A DNA stretch of 64,000 bases from Mycolicibacterium fortuitum subsp. fortuitum (GTDB lineage: Bacteria; Actinomycetota; Actinomycetes; Mycobacteriales; Mycobacteriaceae): the NCBI RefSeq assembly GCF_022179545.1, contig NZ_AP025518.1:3038001-3102000 (forward strand), given 5' to 3'. The notes under the pieces are model-generated. The model was not told the origin of the DNA. It saw nothing but the letters and a program-made list of their open reading frames with translations, and made no database searches. The stretch's first letter is position 1. The number at the start of each line of letters is the position of its first letter. Below, in pieces: positions 13,862-22,027 of the stretch. Both the position numbers and the translations under genes were made by a program.

Positions 13862-14475
13862 CCAAGAAACTCGTCGTCTTGGACTACGGATCGGGCAATC
13901 TGCGCTCGGCTCAGCGGGCGCTGGAGCGGGTCGGTGCCGATGTCGAGGTCACCGCTGATCCCGGGGCCGCCGCAGCGGCCGACGGCCTGGTGGTGCCCGG
14001 TGTCGGTGCGTTCGAGGCCTGCATGACCGGACTGCGGTCGATCGGTGGCGAGAAGATCATCGCCGACCGCTTGCAGCACGGTCGCCCGGTGTTGGGTGTC
14101 TGTGTCGGCATGCAGATCCTGTTCGCCCGCGGCGTCGAGTTCGGGACGGAGTCCACCGGTTGTGGGCAGTGGCCCGGTTCGGTGACCCGCCTGGACGCCC
14201 CGGTCATCCCGCACATGGGTTGGAACGTCGTGGACGCCCCTGCCGGCAGCACGCTGTTCAAGGGGCTCGACGCTGACACGCGCTTCTATTTCGTGCATTC
14301 GTACGCCGCGCAGGAGTGGTCCGGTAACCCGGATGCACTGGTCACCTGGGCGACACATCACGTGCCGTTCATCGCCGCCGTCGAAGACGGCGCATTGTCG
14401 GCTACGCAATTTCATCCGGAGAAGAGCGGCGACGCCGGTGCGACGCTGCTCGCGAATTGGGTTGAGGGACTGTGA
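13858..14475 (+). CDS. hisH: Imidazole glycerol phosphate synthase subunit HisH
   Basis: Class I glutamine amidotransferase subunit that passes ammonia to HisF. The 205-residue protein has the catalytic triad Cys82 (LGVCVGMQ), His186 and Glu188 (QFHPEKSG), and the PGVGAFE oxyanion segment. GTG 13858 overlaps the hisB stop; the 3' end overlaps priA by GTGA. Separated from hisF by priA and impA, as in M. tuberculosis. Confidence 0.96.
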
Positions 14476-15206
14476 GTTTGATTCTGTTGCCGGCTGTCGA
14501 CGTGGTGGACGGCAAAGCGGTGCGTCTGGTGCAGGGCAAGGCCGGCAGTGAGACCGACTACGGGTCGGCGTTGGAGGCCGCAGAGGCGTGGCAGCGTGAC
14601 GGCGCCGAGTGGATCCACCTGGTGGACCTGGACGCCGCATTCGGCCGAGGCAGCAACCGCGAGCTGCTGGCCGATCTGGTCGGCAAGCTCGACGTGAAAG
14701 TCGAACTGTCGGGCGGCATCCGCGACGACGATTCGTTGAAGGCGGCCATGGACACCGGCTGCGCGCGGGTGAACATCGGCACCGCGGCGCTGGAGAGCCC
14801 CGAATGGTGCCGCCGGGCCATCGCCGAGTACGGCGACCGGGTGGCAGTCGGGCTGGACGTGCAGTTCGAGAACGACAGCTGGCGGCTCCGCGGCCGCGGC
14901 TGGGAAACCGACGGCGGCGACCTCTGGGAGGTCCTCGATCGCCTCGACCGCGAAGGGTGTTCGCGTTACGTCGTCACCGACGTCACCAAGGACGGCACCC
15001 TGACGGGTCCCAACCTGGAACTGCTGTCCTCCGTCGCCGACCGTACCGAGGCCCCGGTGATCGCCTCGGGCGGCGTGTCCAGCCTGGACGATCTCCGGGC
15101 AATCGCCACCCTGACCGGCCATGGTGTCGAGGGGGCGATCGTCGGAAAGGCGCTCTACGCCGAACGGTTCACTCTTCCGCAGGCACTGGCCGCGGTCAGC
15201 GGATAA
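14472..15206 (+). CDS. priA: PriA, phosphoribosyl isomerase for both His and Trp pathways
   Basis: A 244-residue (beta-alpha)8 isomerase of the HisA/TrpF type. Asp10 (PAVDVVDG) and Asp174 (TDVTKDGTL) are the general base and acid; Arg18 and the loop Arg142-x-Trp144 ([12 protein letters not shown]) are the residues that let mycobacterial PriA isomerise both ProFAR and phosphoribosylanthranilate. No trpF occurs in the trp operon 9 kb away, which supports the dual role. GTG 14472 overlaps the hisH stop. Confidence 0.94.
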   Translation: MSLILLPAVDVVDGKAVRLVQGKAGSETDYGSALEAAEAWQRDGAEWIHLVDLDAAFGRGSNRELLADLVGKLDVKVELSGGIRDDDSLKAAMDTGCARVNIGTAALESPEWCRRAIAEYGDRVAVGLDVQFENDSWRLRGRGWETDGGDLWEVLDRLDREGCSRYVVTDVTKDGTLTGPNLELLSSVADRTEAPVIASGGVSSLDDLRAIATLTGHGVEGAIVGKALYAERFTLPQALAAVSG

Positions 15207-15211
15207 GCGAG

Positions 15212-16033
15212 GTGGGTGCCCTGGATCCTTCGAAGCTGGCTGCCCTGGTCGCTGCGGCCACCGAGATTCTTGACGCGGCGTCGGTGCCGTTCATCGCCGG
15301 GCACCGCGCAGATTCCGCGGTCACCAAGCAGGGCAACGATTTCGCCACCGAGGTCGATCTCGCGATCGAGCGGCAGGTGGTGCGCGCATTGACCGAAGCC
15401 ACCGGAATCGGGGTGCACGGTGAGGAATTCGGCGGTGAGCCCATCGATTCGCCCCTGGTGTGGGTGCTCGACCCGATCGACGGCACGTTCAACTACGCAG
15501 CAGGGTCGCCGATGGCCGCCATCCTGCTCGGACTGCTTGCCGATGGCGAACCCGTGGCCGGCCTGACCTGGCTGCCGTTCACCGGGCAGCGGTATTCGGC
15601 GCTGGTCGGGGGACCGGTGCGGGACAACGGAACCGAGCTGCCGCCGCTCGGTTCGCCGACGTTGACCGACTCGATCGTCGGGATCCAGACCTTCAACATC
15701 GACTCCCGTGGCCGGTTCCCCGGCCGCTATCGGGTCGAGGTGCTGTCCAACCTGAGCCGAGTCTGCTCGCGCGTGCGGATGCACGGCGCCACCGGTGTCG
15801 ACCTGGCCTACGTCGCGGCCGGGATCCTGGGCGGAGCCATCAGTTTCGGTCACCACATCTGGGACCACGCGGCCGGGGTTGCGCTGGTCCGCGCCGGTGG
15901 CGGGATCGTCACTGATCTGGCCGGCGACCCGTGGACGGCCGAGTCGAAGTCGGCGCTGGCTGCCGCGCCGGGCGTGCATGAACGCATGTTGGAAATCGTG
16001 AAATCCGCTGGAAATCCGGAGGACTACCTGTGA
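15212..16033 (+). CDS. impA: Inositol-monophosphatase family protein ImpA
   Basis: A 273-residue Mg-dependent sugar phosphatase. Metal-site motifs are HGEEFGG (Glu), the [17 protein letters not shown] signature and [20 protein letters not shown] WDHAAGV near the C-terminus. It occupies the Rv1604 position between hisA and hisF. It may dephosphorylate inositol phosphate or another sugar phosphate; a role as histidinol phosphatase is possible by context but in M. tuberculosis that activity is assigned elsewhere. GTG 15212 is the best start, 5 nt after priA, with a poor ribosome site. Confidence 0.9.
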   Translation: MGALDPSKLAALVAAATEILDAASVPFIAGHRADSAVTKQGNDFATEVDLAIERQVVRALTEATGIGVHGEEFGGEPIDSPLVWVLDPIDGTFNYAAGSPMAAILLGLLADGEPVAGLTWLPFTGQRYSALVGGPVRDNGTELPPLGSPTLTDSIVGIQTFNIDSRGRFPGRYRVEVLSNLSRVCSRVRMHGATGVDLAYVAAGILGGAISFGHHIWDHAAGVALVRAGGGIVTDLAGDPWTAESKSALAAAPGVHERMLEIVKSAGNPEDYL

Positions 16034-16815
16034 GCACCATCAGTGACGTCGCAACGAGGATCATCCCGTGCCTCGACGTCGACGCCGGCCGGGTGGTCAA
16101 GGGCGTCAACTTCGAGAACCTGCGTGACGCAGGTGATCCCGTTGAGCTCGCGGCGGCCTACGACGCCGAGGGTGCGGACGAGCTGACCTTCCTCGACGTG
16201 ACCGCATCCTCGTCGGGCCGGGCCACCATGCTCGAGGTGGTCAAGCGCACCGCCGAGCAGGTGTTCATCCCGCTGACCGTCGGTGGCGGTGTGCGGTCGG
16301 TCGACGATGTCGACGTCCTCTTGCGTGCCGGCGCGGACAAGGTATCGGTCAATACCGCCGCGATCGCGCGGCCGGAACTGCTGGCCGAGATGGCGCGTCA
16401 GTTCGGGTCGCAGTGCATCGTGCTGAGTGTCGATGCCCGCACGGTGCCGTCCGGCGATCAGCCGACTCCCTCGGGCTGGGAGGTGACCACCCATGGTGGG
16501 CGCCGTGGCACCGGGATCGACGCCGTCGAGTGGGCCGCGCGCGGCGCAGAACTCGGGGTCGGCGAGATCCTGCTGAACTCGATGGACCGCGACGGCACCA
16601 AGGCCGGCTTCGACCTGCCGATGCTGCGAGCGGTCCGGGCCGCGGTCGGAGTTCCGGTGATCGCCAGCGGTGGCGCCGGTGCAGTTGCCGATTTCGCACC
16701 CGCCGTGCAGGCCGGTGCCGATGCGGTGCTGGCCGCCAGTGTGTTCCATTTCCGTGAGCTGACCATCGGTCAGGTGAAGGCGGCGATGGCGGCGGAAGGG
16801 ATCACGGTCAGATGA
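16030..16815 (+). CDS. hisF: Imidazole glycerol phosphate synthase subunit HisF
   Basis: Cyclase subunit of 261 residues that uses ammonia from HisH to make imidazole glycerol phosphate and AICAR. The (beta-alpha)8 barrel starts with [19 protein letters not shown] (catalytic Asp16) and holds the second Asp in [15 protein letters not shown]. Phosphate-binding repeats are [11 protein letters not shown] and [14 protein letters not shown] 16030 overlaps the impA stop and the 3' end overlaps hisI, so translation is coupled on both sides. Confidence 0.97.
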   Translation: MSTISDVATRIIPCLDVDAGRVVKGVNFENLRDAGDPVELAAAYDAEGADELTFLDVTASSSGRATMLEVVKRTAEQVFIPLTVGGGVRSVDDVDVLLRAGADKVSVNTAAIARPELLAEMARQFGSQCIVLSVDARTVPSGDQPTPSGWEVTTHGGRRGTGIDAVEWAARGAELGVGEILLNSMDRDGTKAGFDLPMLRAVRAAVGVPVIASGGAGAVADFAPAVQAGADAVLAASVFHFRELTIGQVKAAMAAEGITVR

Positions 16816-17159
16816 GCCTCGATCCAGACATCGCCAAACGACTCAAGCGCAACGCCGACGGGCTGTTCAGCGCGGTGGCGCAGGAGCGCTCCACCGGCCA
16901 GGTGCTGATGGTCGCCTGGATGGACGACGACGCACTGGCCCGCACTCTGGAAACCCGTGAGGCCACCTACTTTTCGCGCTCCCGCGGCGAGCAGTGGATC
17001 AAGGGCCTGACCTCGGGGCACACGCAATACGTGCACTCGGTCCGCCTGGACTGTGACGGCGACACGGTCTTGCTGGAGGTCGATCAGACCGGCGCCGCCT
17101 GCCACACCGGGGCGCACACCTGCTTCGACGCGGACGTGCTTTTGCCGTCCGTGGACTGA
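16812..17159 (+). CDS. hisI: Phosphoribosyl-AMP cyclohydrolase HisI
   Basis: A 115-residue zinc enzyme opening the purine ring of PR-AMP. It has [30 protein letters not shown] sequence in the first half and the metal ligands [11 protein letters not shown] and CHTGAHTCF in the second. It is the monofunctional form; the pyrophosphohydrolase HisE is not in this window. ATG 16812 overlaps the hisF stop (ATGA). Last gene of the his operon; a new promoter follows for the next gene. Confidence 0.96.
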   Translation: MSLDPDIAKRLKRNADGLFSAVAQERSTGQVLMVAWMDDDALARTLETREATYFSRSRGEQWIKGLTSGHTQYVHSVRLDCDGDTVLLEVDQTGAACHTGAHTCFDADVLLPSVD

Positions 17160-17183
17160 CCGACGCGGCATTACCGTGAAGCA

Positions 17184-17741
17184 ATGGGAGATTGGTCGCA
17201 GTCACTGGTTGATGTCGAGGTGTCGGCCGAGGATGCGCCGGAGTTGGGTGCCCGCCTGACCCGGTGGCTCGTCGACACCGGGGTGATCATGGCCGAGCAA
17301 TCCGACTGCGTACTCGGGACGCCACTTGGTCACCCACCTGGACCGAACTATGGCCGCGCCGTCGGCGGCACCGAACCGGCGCCGGTGCTCTGGACGAATG
17401 GGGCCGCAATCAGCGTCGGCCGGGTGGTGTCGCACAGCTACGAGCCCGAAGCACTGGCTTGCCGGTACTGCGGGCACCAGGAGGTGCTGGCACTGAATGA
17501 TCAGAAGTTGCAGGTGGCATTCGCTGCCATAGGTGATTGGGCCGATGGTGGTGTCGGTGCGATCCCGTGCCCGTCCTGTAGTGCTGCCAACGACGTCAAC
17601 GGGTGGGACTGGAAACCGACCTGGGGCTTCGGCCTGCTGACCATGGAAGTCTGGAATTGGAATCCATTGGCGCCCGAGTTCATCGCCGACGTCAGCGGAT
17701 TCCTCGGCCACCGCGTCGTCTACACCAACTTCAAGCTCTGA
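17184..17741 (+). CDS. Hypothetical protein with a zinc ribbon
   Basis: A 185-residue soluble protein I do not recognise. It has two CxxC pairs, Cys93-x2-Cys96 (CRYCGHQE) and Cys129-x2-Cys132 (CPSCSA), spaced as in a split zinc ribbon, followed by a Trp-rich stretch (NGWDWKPTWGFG and VWNWNP). ATG 17184 is preceded by TACCGT and 6 nt, so it is probably leaderless and transcribed apart from the his operon. Neighbours are hisI and the methyltransferase. A nucleic-acid or protein-binding role would be a guess. Confidence 0.7.
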   Translation: MGDWSQSLVDVEVSAEDAPELGARLTRWLVDTGVIMAEQSDCVLGTPLGHPPGPNYGRAVGGTEPAPVLWTNGAAISVGRVVSHSYEPEALACRYCGHQEVLALNDQKLQVAFAAIGDWADGGVGAIPCPSCSAANDVNGWDWKPTWGFGLLTMEVWNWNPLAPEFIADVSGFLGHRVVYTNFKL

Positions 17742-17791
17742 GCGGGCGTTGCGGTCATCTCCTTGTCGGTGCGGTATCGCACAATAACGGG

Positions 17792-19414
17792 GTGACCGAC
17801 ACCGCTGCTGCACGCAAAGCGCGCGGTGCGTTCTTCACCCCGGCCCAAATCACCGATTACCTCGCCCAATGGGCAGTCCGGTCTGCAGAGGAGCGGATCT
17901 TGGAACCCTCGGCGGGGGATGCGGCTTTCATGGTCGCCGCCACCCGCCGGCTACAGCAGTTGGGTGTCAAGCACCCCGAGCTCGACGGCATCGAGATTCA
18001 CCGAAGCAGCGCCACCACCGCGCGCCGCCGCGTGACCGAGGCAGGAGGCCGGGCGCAGATCCGGACCGCGGATTTCTTCGCCGTCGAACCGCGGGCCGAA
18101 TACACCGCGGTGATCGGCAACCCGCCCTACATCCGCTACCAGGACTTCCGGGGCGCCACCCGGGCGCAGTCGCGCCGGGCCGCCCTCAAGGCCGGCGTCA
18201 CGCTGTCCGGGCTGGCCTCGAGCTGGGCCGCGTTCACGGTGCATGCCGCCCTGTTTCTCAAGCCGGGCGGTCGCTTGGCCCTCGTCCTGCCCGCTGAGCT
18301 GCTCAGCGTGAACTACGCGGCGGCGGTGCGGAAGTTCTTGTTCGACCGATTCGCCAGCGTCGAGCTGGTGATGTTCGACGAGCAGGTATTCCCCGAAGCC
18401 GAAGCCGATGTGGTGCTGCTGCTGGCCGATGGCTATGGCGGCGGGCCGTCTGACCACGCGGTCATCCACCGGGCCCGCAACGCGTCTGCACTGACATCTG
18501 AACTCGCACAACGACGTTGGTCCCCGCGCGATCCTGCCGACAAATGGGTCAGCGGTCTGATCGGCAACGCGCCGGTGGATGCGCTCCACGGGCTGCACAC
18601 CGACGGGCAGTTCACGATGCTGGAGAGTTGGGGTGACACCACTTTGGGCATGGTCACCGGCAACAACGGCTTTTTCGCGCTCTCCCCGGATCGGGTGCGG
18701 GAACTCGGCCTGCGCCCCACCGACCTGCTGCCGTTGTCTCCGCCCGGAAGTGCTCATCTGCGCGGCTTGACGTTGTCGGCAGAGCAGCTGGCCAAATTGG
18801 GGGAGGAAGGCCGCTCCATCCATCTGTTCCGGCCGGCCGGGCAGCCGTCTGCCGCCGCGCGGCGCTACATCGATGCCGGGCATGCTGCAGGCGTGCATCT
18901 GGCCTACAAATGCCGGGTGCGCCGGCCCTGGTATCAGGTGCCGCTGGTGAATCCTGCCGACCTGCTGCTGACCTGTATGAATGCCGATACTCCACGGTTG
19001 ATCACCAATCGGGCCAAGGCGCATCACCTCAACTCGGTGCACGGGGTGTACCTGCGCGAGGAGGTGCGGACGTTGGGCCACGACCTGCTCGGGCTGGCCG
19101 CGCTGAACTCGGTGACGGTCCTGCACGCCGAGATCGTCGGCCGTTCCTACGGCGGCGGGATCCTCAAGATCGAACCGCGTGAGGCCGACCGCTGGCTGGT
19201 TCCGTCGCCCGATCTGGTGGAGGCTCGGGCCGACGTGTTGCGGTCGGTACGCCGCCGCGTCGGCGCGCTGCTGGAGCGCGGCAAGTTGCTGGACGCGACG
19301 AGCGCTGTCGACGAGGCTTTGGGTCTGCCGGCCAAGATTGCGCTGGAACCCGTTCGGCTCGCACGCGATTCATTGGCGACACGCCGGACGGTAAGGTCTC
19401 GGCGTGCCCGCTGA
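17792..19414 (+). CDS. DNA adenine methyltransferase, Eco57I/N6-adenine type
   Basis: A 540-residue class I methyltransferase. Motif X/I region GAFFTPAQITDYLAQWA and EPSAGDAAF (residues 38-46) bind AdoMet, and motif IV is NPPY (110-113, VIGNPPYIRYQDF), the N6-adenine form. The C-terminal 300 residues should be the target-recognition part. Start GTG 17792 is taken because CACAAT and 6 nt precede it and the methyltransferase fold begins there; the open frame reaches back into the previous gene. It overlaps the next gene by 11 nt. The pair is a type II-like restriction-modification unit, or a maintenance methylase if the nuclease is inactive. Confidence 0.88.
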   Translation: MTDTAAARKARGAFFTPAQITDYLAQWAVRSAEERILEPSAGDAAFMVAATRRLQQLGVKHPELDGIEIHRSSATTARRRVTEAGGRAQIRTADFFAVEPRAEYTAVIGNPPYIRYQDFRGATRAQSRRAALKAGVTLSGLASSWAAFTVHAALFLKPGGRLALVLPAELLSVNYAAAVRKFLFDRFASVELVMFDEQVFPEAEADVVLLLADGYGGGPSDHAVIHRARNASALTSELAQRRWSPRDPADKWVSGLIGNAPVDALHGLHTDGQFTMLESWGDTTLGMVTGNNGFFALSPDRVRELGLRPTDLLPLSPPGSAHLRGLTLSAEQLAKLGEEGRSIHLFRPAGQPSAAARRYIDAGHAAGVHLAYKCRVRRPWYQVPLVNPADLLLTCMNADTPRLITNRAKAHHLNSVHGVYLREEVRTLGHDLLGLAALNSVTVLHAEIVGRSYGGGILKIEPREADRWLVPSPDLVEARADVLRSVRRRVGALLERGKLLDATSAVDEALGLPAKIALEPVRLARDSLATRRTVRSRRAR

Positions 19415-20399
19415 ACCGTCGACCAAGGCCACTGCGTGGGCCATCTTCGATCGCATCGTCGCCGACGCGGCACCGGGGGGCGTGCACACCAATCCGTGGG
19501 TGCGGGCAGGCGGCGAGGTGAGTTTCGTTCCTGATTTTCGGGTGCTACGCAAACTGCTCGGGGTGCCGTTGTACCTCGACGCACCGTCGACCACCGGGGT
19601 CCCGGCGCTCGCGCTGGACGTCTGGCTGGCCTACGAGCTGCGGCGCGCCGGATTCGATCCGGACGCGGTGTGGCCCAGGGCGACAGATCCGCGGATCATG
19701 CCCAGCGCCATCTCCAGTCTGCTGGAGGCGTTGCCGCAAAAGGAACGCCACCTCATCGAGCAACGCCTGAAGCGGTCGATGAAAGGCGTTGCCGCTTCGA
19801 GCGCGAGCGTGTTGGGCAAGCACTACATGAAACAGGTCGACGTGGTGATGTCGGACTGGGACACCGGCCCGGAGTTGCTGATCAGCACCAAACGCATGGA
19901 TTCCAGTTTCGGCAAGAACGCCGCCAACCGGGTCGAGGAAAGCTACGGCGACGCCAAGAACCTGCGCCTGCGCCACCCGTTGTCGGCTCTCGGATTTGTC
20001 TACGGCTTGCGCTCGACGATCCTGAGCACCGAACCGGACAAGGCCGAGTGGCTGATCGATCTGCTGGGCAAGCTCGGCACCGAGGACGACGCCTATCACG
20101 CGGTGGCGCTGGTGATGATCGACTACGACTCCGAGGTCACCGAGGCCGCCGACGAGGAAGTCGACAGCGTCGAAAAGGCCGAGCCGGACACCCTGTTCGA
20201 GATCGTGGATGTCGCCACCGCTGCTGTGGACGAGGCGCTGGCGGCACTGCCGGACATCGTCATCCGGCATGACACCGTGCCGCCACAGCTGCAGCCGTCG
20301 CGATTCCTGGCGACCATGGTCAACCGTGTCATCGACACCACACCGGTGACCCGACACAGGGAGGCACGGCGGCGGCGCAACTCACCCGCCGACGCCTGA
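19404..20399 (+). CDS. Probable restriction endonuclease partner (PD-(D/E)xK-like)
   Basis: A 331-residue protein overlapping the methyltransferase by 11 nt, so translation is coupled. The middle holds a nuclease-like block: Asp146 (KQVDVVMSD), then GPELLISTKRM with Lys163, then SFGKNAANRVEESYGD (169-183). Spacing resembles the XhoI-type active site, where D, then E-x-K, are followed by SFG-x-N-x2-N-R-x-E-E; here the usual acid two before Lys is Ser161. Glu157 or Glu178/179 might compensate. Nuclease identity is inference from context and this pattern; an immunity-only relic is the alternative. Last ~60 residues are acidic then Arg-rich. Confidence 0.6.
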   Translation: MPAEPSTKATAWAIFDRIVADAAPGGVHTNPWVRAGGEVSFVPDFRVLRKLLGVPLYLDAPSTTGVPALALDVWLAYELRRAGFDPDAVWPRATDPRIMPSAISSLLEALPQKERHLIEQRLKRSMKGVAASSASVLGKHYMKQVDVVMSDWDTGPELLISTKRMDSSFGKNAANRVEESYGDAKNLRLRHPLSALGFVYGLRSTILSTEPDKAEWLIDLLGKLGTEDDAYHAVALVMIDYDSEVTEAADEEVDSVEKAEPDTLFEIVDVATAAVDEALAALPDIVIRHDTVPPQLQPSRFLATMVNRVIDTTPVTRHREARRRRNSPADA

Positions 20400-20405
20400 G
20401 CAGCC

Positions 20406-21203
20406 CTACAGCACCCGCGAGCTCGCCTTCGCCCGCGCGCTCCAGCGGCCGTCCTGAAAACCCACCACCACCGGGTGGGCGAAGGCCTCACTCACGTGGT
20501 CGGTGTTGACCACGTCGTGGGCCGGTCCGCTGGCCACTGTGCGACCGTGGGCGATGAGCAGGGCGTGCGTAGTGCTGGTGGGCAGCTCCTCGAGATGGTG
20601 GGTAACCAGGATCGAGGCCATATTCGGATGCGAATCATCCAGGGTGTCAAGGGTTTCCAGTAGCTGCTCGCGAGCCGCGACGTCCAGTCCGGTGGTGGGC
20701 TCGTCCAGCAGCAACAGCTGCGGATCTGCGATCAACGCTCGGGCGATCAGAGTACGGCCGCGCTCGCCCTGCGACAGCGTGGGCCAGATCGCGTCGGCCC
20801 GGGCCGAGAGGCCCACGGTGTCGATGAGATCGTCGGCCCGGCGCACCTGCTCGGGGGTCGGCGCCCAGTGCGCTGCGATGTCGATGGTGGCGGTGATGCC
20901 GGTGAGCACCACCTCGCGCACGGTCAGCGGATACTGCAGGCGGTGCCGGGGATTTACGTGACCGATCGAGCGGCGCAGCACCGCCAGGTCGGTGCGACCC
21001 ATCTGACCGCCGAGCACATGCACCGTGCCCGTTGTCGGAAAGGTCACGGCGGCACAGAAACCCAGCAGCGTGCTCTTGCCCGCGCCATTGGGGCCGAGTA
21101 GTGCCCAGTGCTCACCGGACTGCACCGTCAGTGAAATGCCGTCGATGATCTGTTTGCCGTCGCGGCGGAAGGTCACATCGGCGATGTCGAGGACCGGGGT
21201 CAT
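20406..21203 (-). CDS. ABC transporter ATP-binding protein without a permease
   Basis: A 265-residue ABC ATPase: Walker A GPNGAGKST (37-45), signature LSQGERGR, Walker B LLLLDEPTTGLD and a switch His in LVTHHLEELP. It most resembles stand-alone ATPases annotated as Fe/Mn or molybdate-type importers with the SIGHVNPRH Q-loop region. No membrane subunit is adjacent; the gene overlaps the GntR regulator upstream by ATGA and so is co-transcribed with it. It may serve a permease elsewhere or have a non-transport role. Ends 7 nt from the convergent nuclease gene. Confidence 0.9.
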   Translation of the reverse strand: MTPVLDIADVTFRRDGKQIIDGISLTVQSGEHWALLGPNGAGKSTLLGFCAAVTFPTTGTVHVLGGQMGRTDLAVLRRSIGHVNPRHRLQYPLTVREVVLTGITATIDIAAHWAPTPEQVRRADDLIDTVGLSARADAIWPTLSQGERGRTLIARALIADPQLLLLDEPTTGLDVAAREQLLETLDTLDDSHPNMASILVTHHLEELPTSTTHALLIAHGRTVASGPAHDVVNTDHVSEAFAHPVVVGFQDGRWSARAKASSRVL

Positions 21204-21871
21204 GCGAAAGACTCCTTCAGTGAGCTCAGGTGGGTTCTGCTGGCGGCCGCGGCGGCTTCGGGATCACGGGCGACGATCGCGTCGGCCAGCTGCTGATGCA
21301 GCTCGTGATCGCACGGCTCGGACGCGACCGGCCGGATCTTGAGCATGTCGATCATCGCCAACCGCAGCCGCGGCAGGAACGCGTCGAACAACTGGATCAA
21401 CACCTCGTTGTGAGCCGCGGCGATCACTGTGCGGTGAAACGCCATATCGGCGTCGACGTGATCGGGTACCGACTGTCCGACCACGCCGCGGGCGGCCAGG
21501 GTGCGGCGGATCGCCCGGAGGTCGGCGGGGGTGCGCCGGGCTGCGGCCAGTGCGGCGGCCTCGGCCTCGATGGCGATGCGGGCTTCGATCACCGAGACGA
21601 TGGTGGCCTGGCGCAGCACCGTGTCCCAGTCTTCGGCGGCGTCCAGTGCCGTGACGAACACCCCGGCACCCTGGCGGCTCTCCAGTACGCCCTTGCCGGA
21701 CAGTTCGCGGATGGCTTCGCGCAAGGTGGAACGGCCCACCCCGAGCTGTGCGGCCAGGGTGGTCTCACCGGGCAGCCGATGGCCGAGCGGCCATTCACCT
21801 TGGCGGATGCGCGTCAGGAGTAGCTGGGCGGTCTGGGTGGCCAGCGGGTGACGCTGAACTTGGGAGCTCAT
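21200..21871 (-). CDS. GntR-family (FadR subfamily) transcription regulator
   Basis: A 223-residue regulator: winged HTH at about residues 10-75 (GHRLPGETTLAAQLGVGRST then LREAIRELSGKGVLESRQGAGVFV) and an all-helical FCD domain with Asp/His metal or ligand residues (DADMAFHRTVIAAAHNEVL and DHELHQQLADAI). ATG 21871 is the first sensible start; the frame runs on antisense to leuA above it. It is divergent from leuA and overlaps the ABC ATPase gene, so it may control that ATPase, leuA, or both. Ligand unknown, perhaps a small carboxylic acid. Confidence 0.9.
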   Translation of the reverse strand: MSSQVQRHPLATQTAQLLLTRIRQGEWPLGHRLPGETTLAAQLGVGRSTLREAIRELSGKGVLESRQGAGVFVTALDAAEDWDTVLRQATIVSVIEARIAIEAEAAALAAARRTPADLRAIRRTLAARGVVGQSVPDHVDADMAFHRTVIAAAHNEVLIQLFDAFLPRLRLAMIDMLKIRPVASEPCDHELHQQLADAIVARDPEAAAAASRTHLSSLKESFA

Positions 21872-21902
21872 CGAAACCTGTCTACTTGTCTGAGGAGTTG
21901 TG

Positions 21903-21908
21903 TATAGT
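21903..21908 (+). promoter_or_regulatory. -10 element for the leuA leader
   Basis: TATAGT lies 9 nt before the leader-peptide ATG, so the transcript should begin at or within a few bases of that start codon. No convincing -35 is visible. Confidence 0.65.
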
Positions 21909-21917
21909 CTAACCATC

Positions 21918-21959
21918 ATGACGCGCGTCCTCCTCCTTAGCCGCCGCGGCGGGGCCTGA
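21918..21959 (+). CDS. leuL: leuA leader peptide (13 residues, [13 protein letters not shown])
   Basis: A 13-codon open frame begins just downstream of a TATAGT -10 and ends with TGA at 21957-21959. Codons 4-7 are GTC CTC CTC CTT (Val-Leu-Leu-Leu), the pattern expected for a ribosome-stalling leader that senses leucyl-tRNA. It ends 68 nt before the leuA start. Downstream sequence can form competing hairpins. The design, rather than homology, supports it: leucine shortage would stall the ribosome on the Leu codons and change the fold ahead of leuA. Confidence 0.75.
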   Translation: MTRVLLLSRRGGA

Positions 21960-22020
21960 ATCGACCGGCCCCCTGCCGTGGGGCTGTGTCGCGCCGGTCG
22001 AACTCCGATCCGACCGAAGG
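21941..22020 (+). promoter_or_regulatory. leuA attenuator with mutually exclusive hairpins
   Basis: Four stems compete: CCGCCGCGGCGG self-complementary (21941-21952); GGGGCC (21951-21956) with GGCCCC (21967-21972); an 8-bp stem CGACCGGC (21962-21969) with GCCGGTCG (21993-22000) enclosing GCCCC/GGGGC; and CGGTCG (21995-22000) with CGACCG (22011-22016), which abuts the leuA ribosome site GAAGG (22016-22020). The last two share CGGTCG, so only one forms. No U-run follows, so control is more likely at translation than by Rho-independent termination. Confidence 0.65.
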
Positions 22021-22027
22021 CACCCTC

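Noticed and set aside
21962..22000. Rho-independent terminator before leuA
   Set aside because: The stem is strong but no U-run follows; a translational switch fits better.
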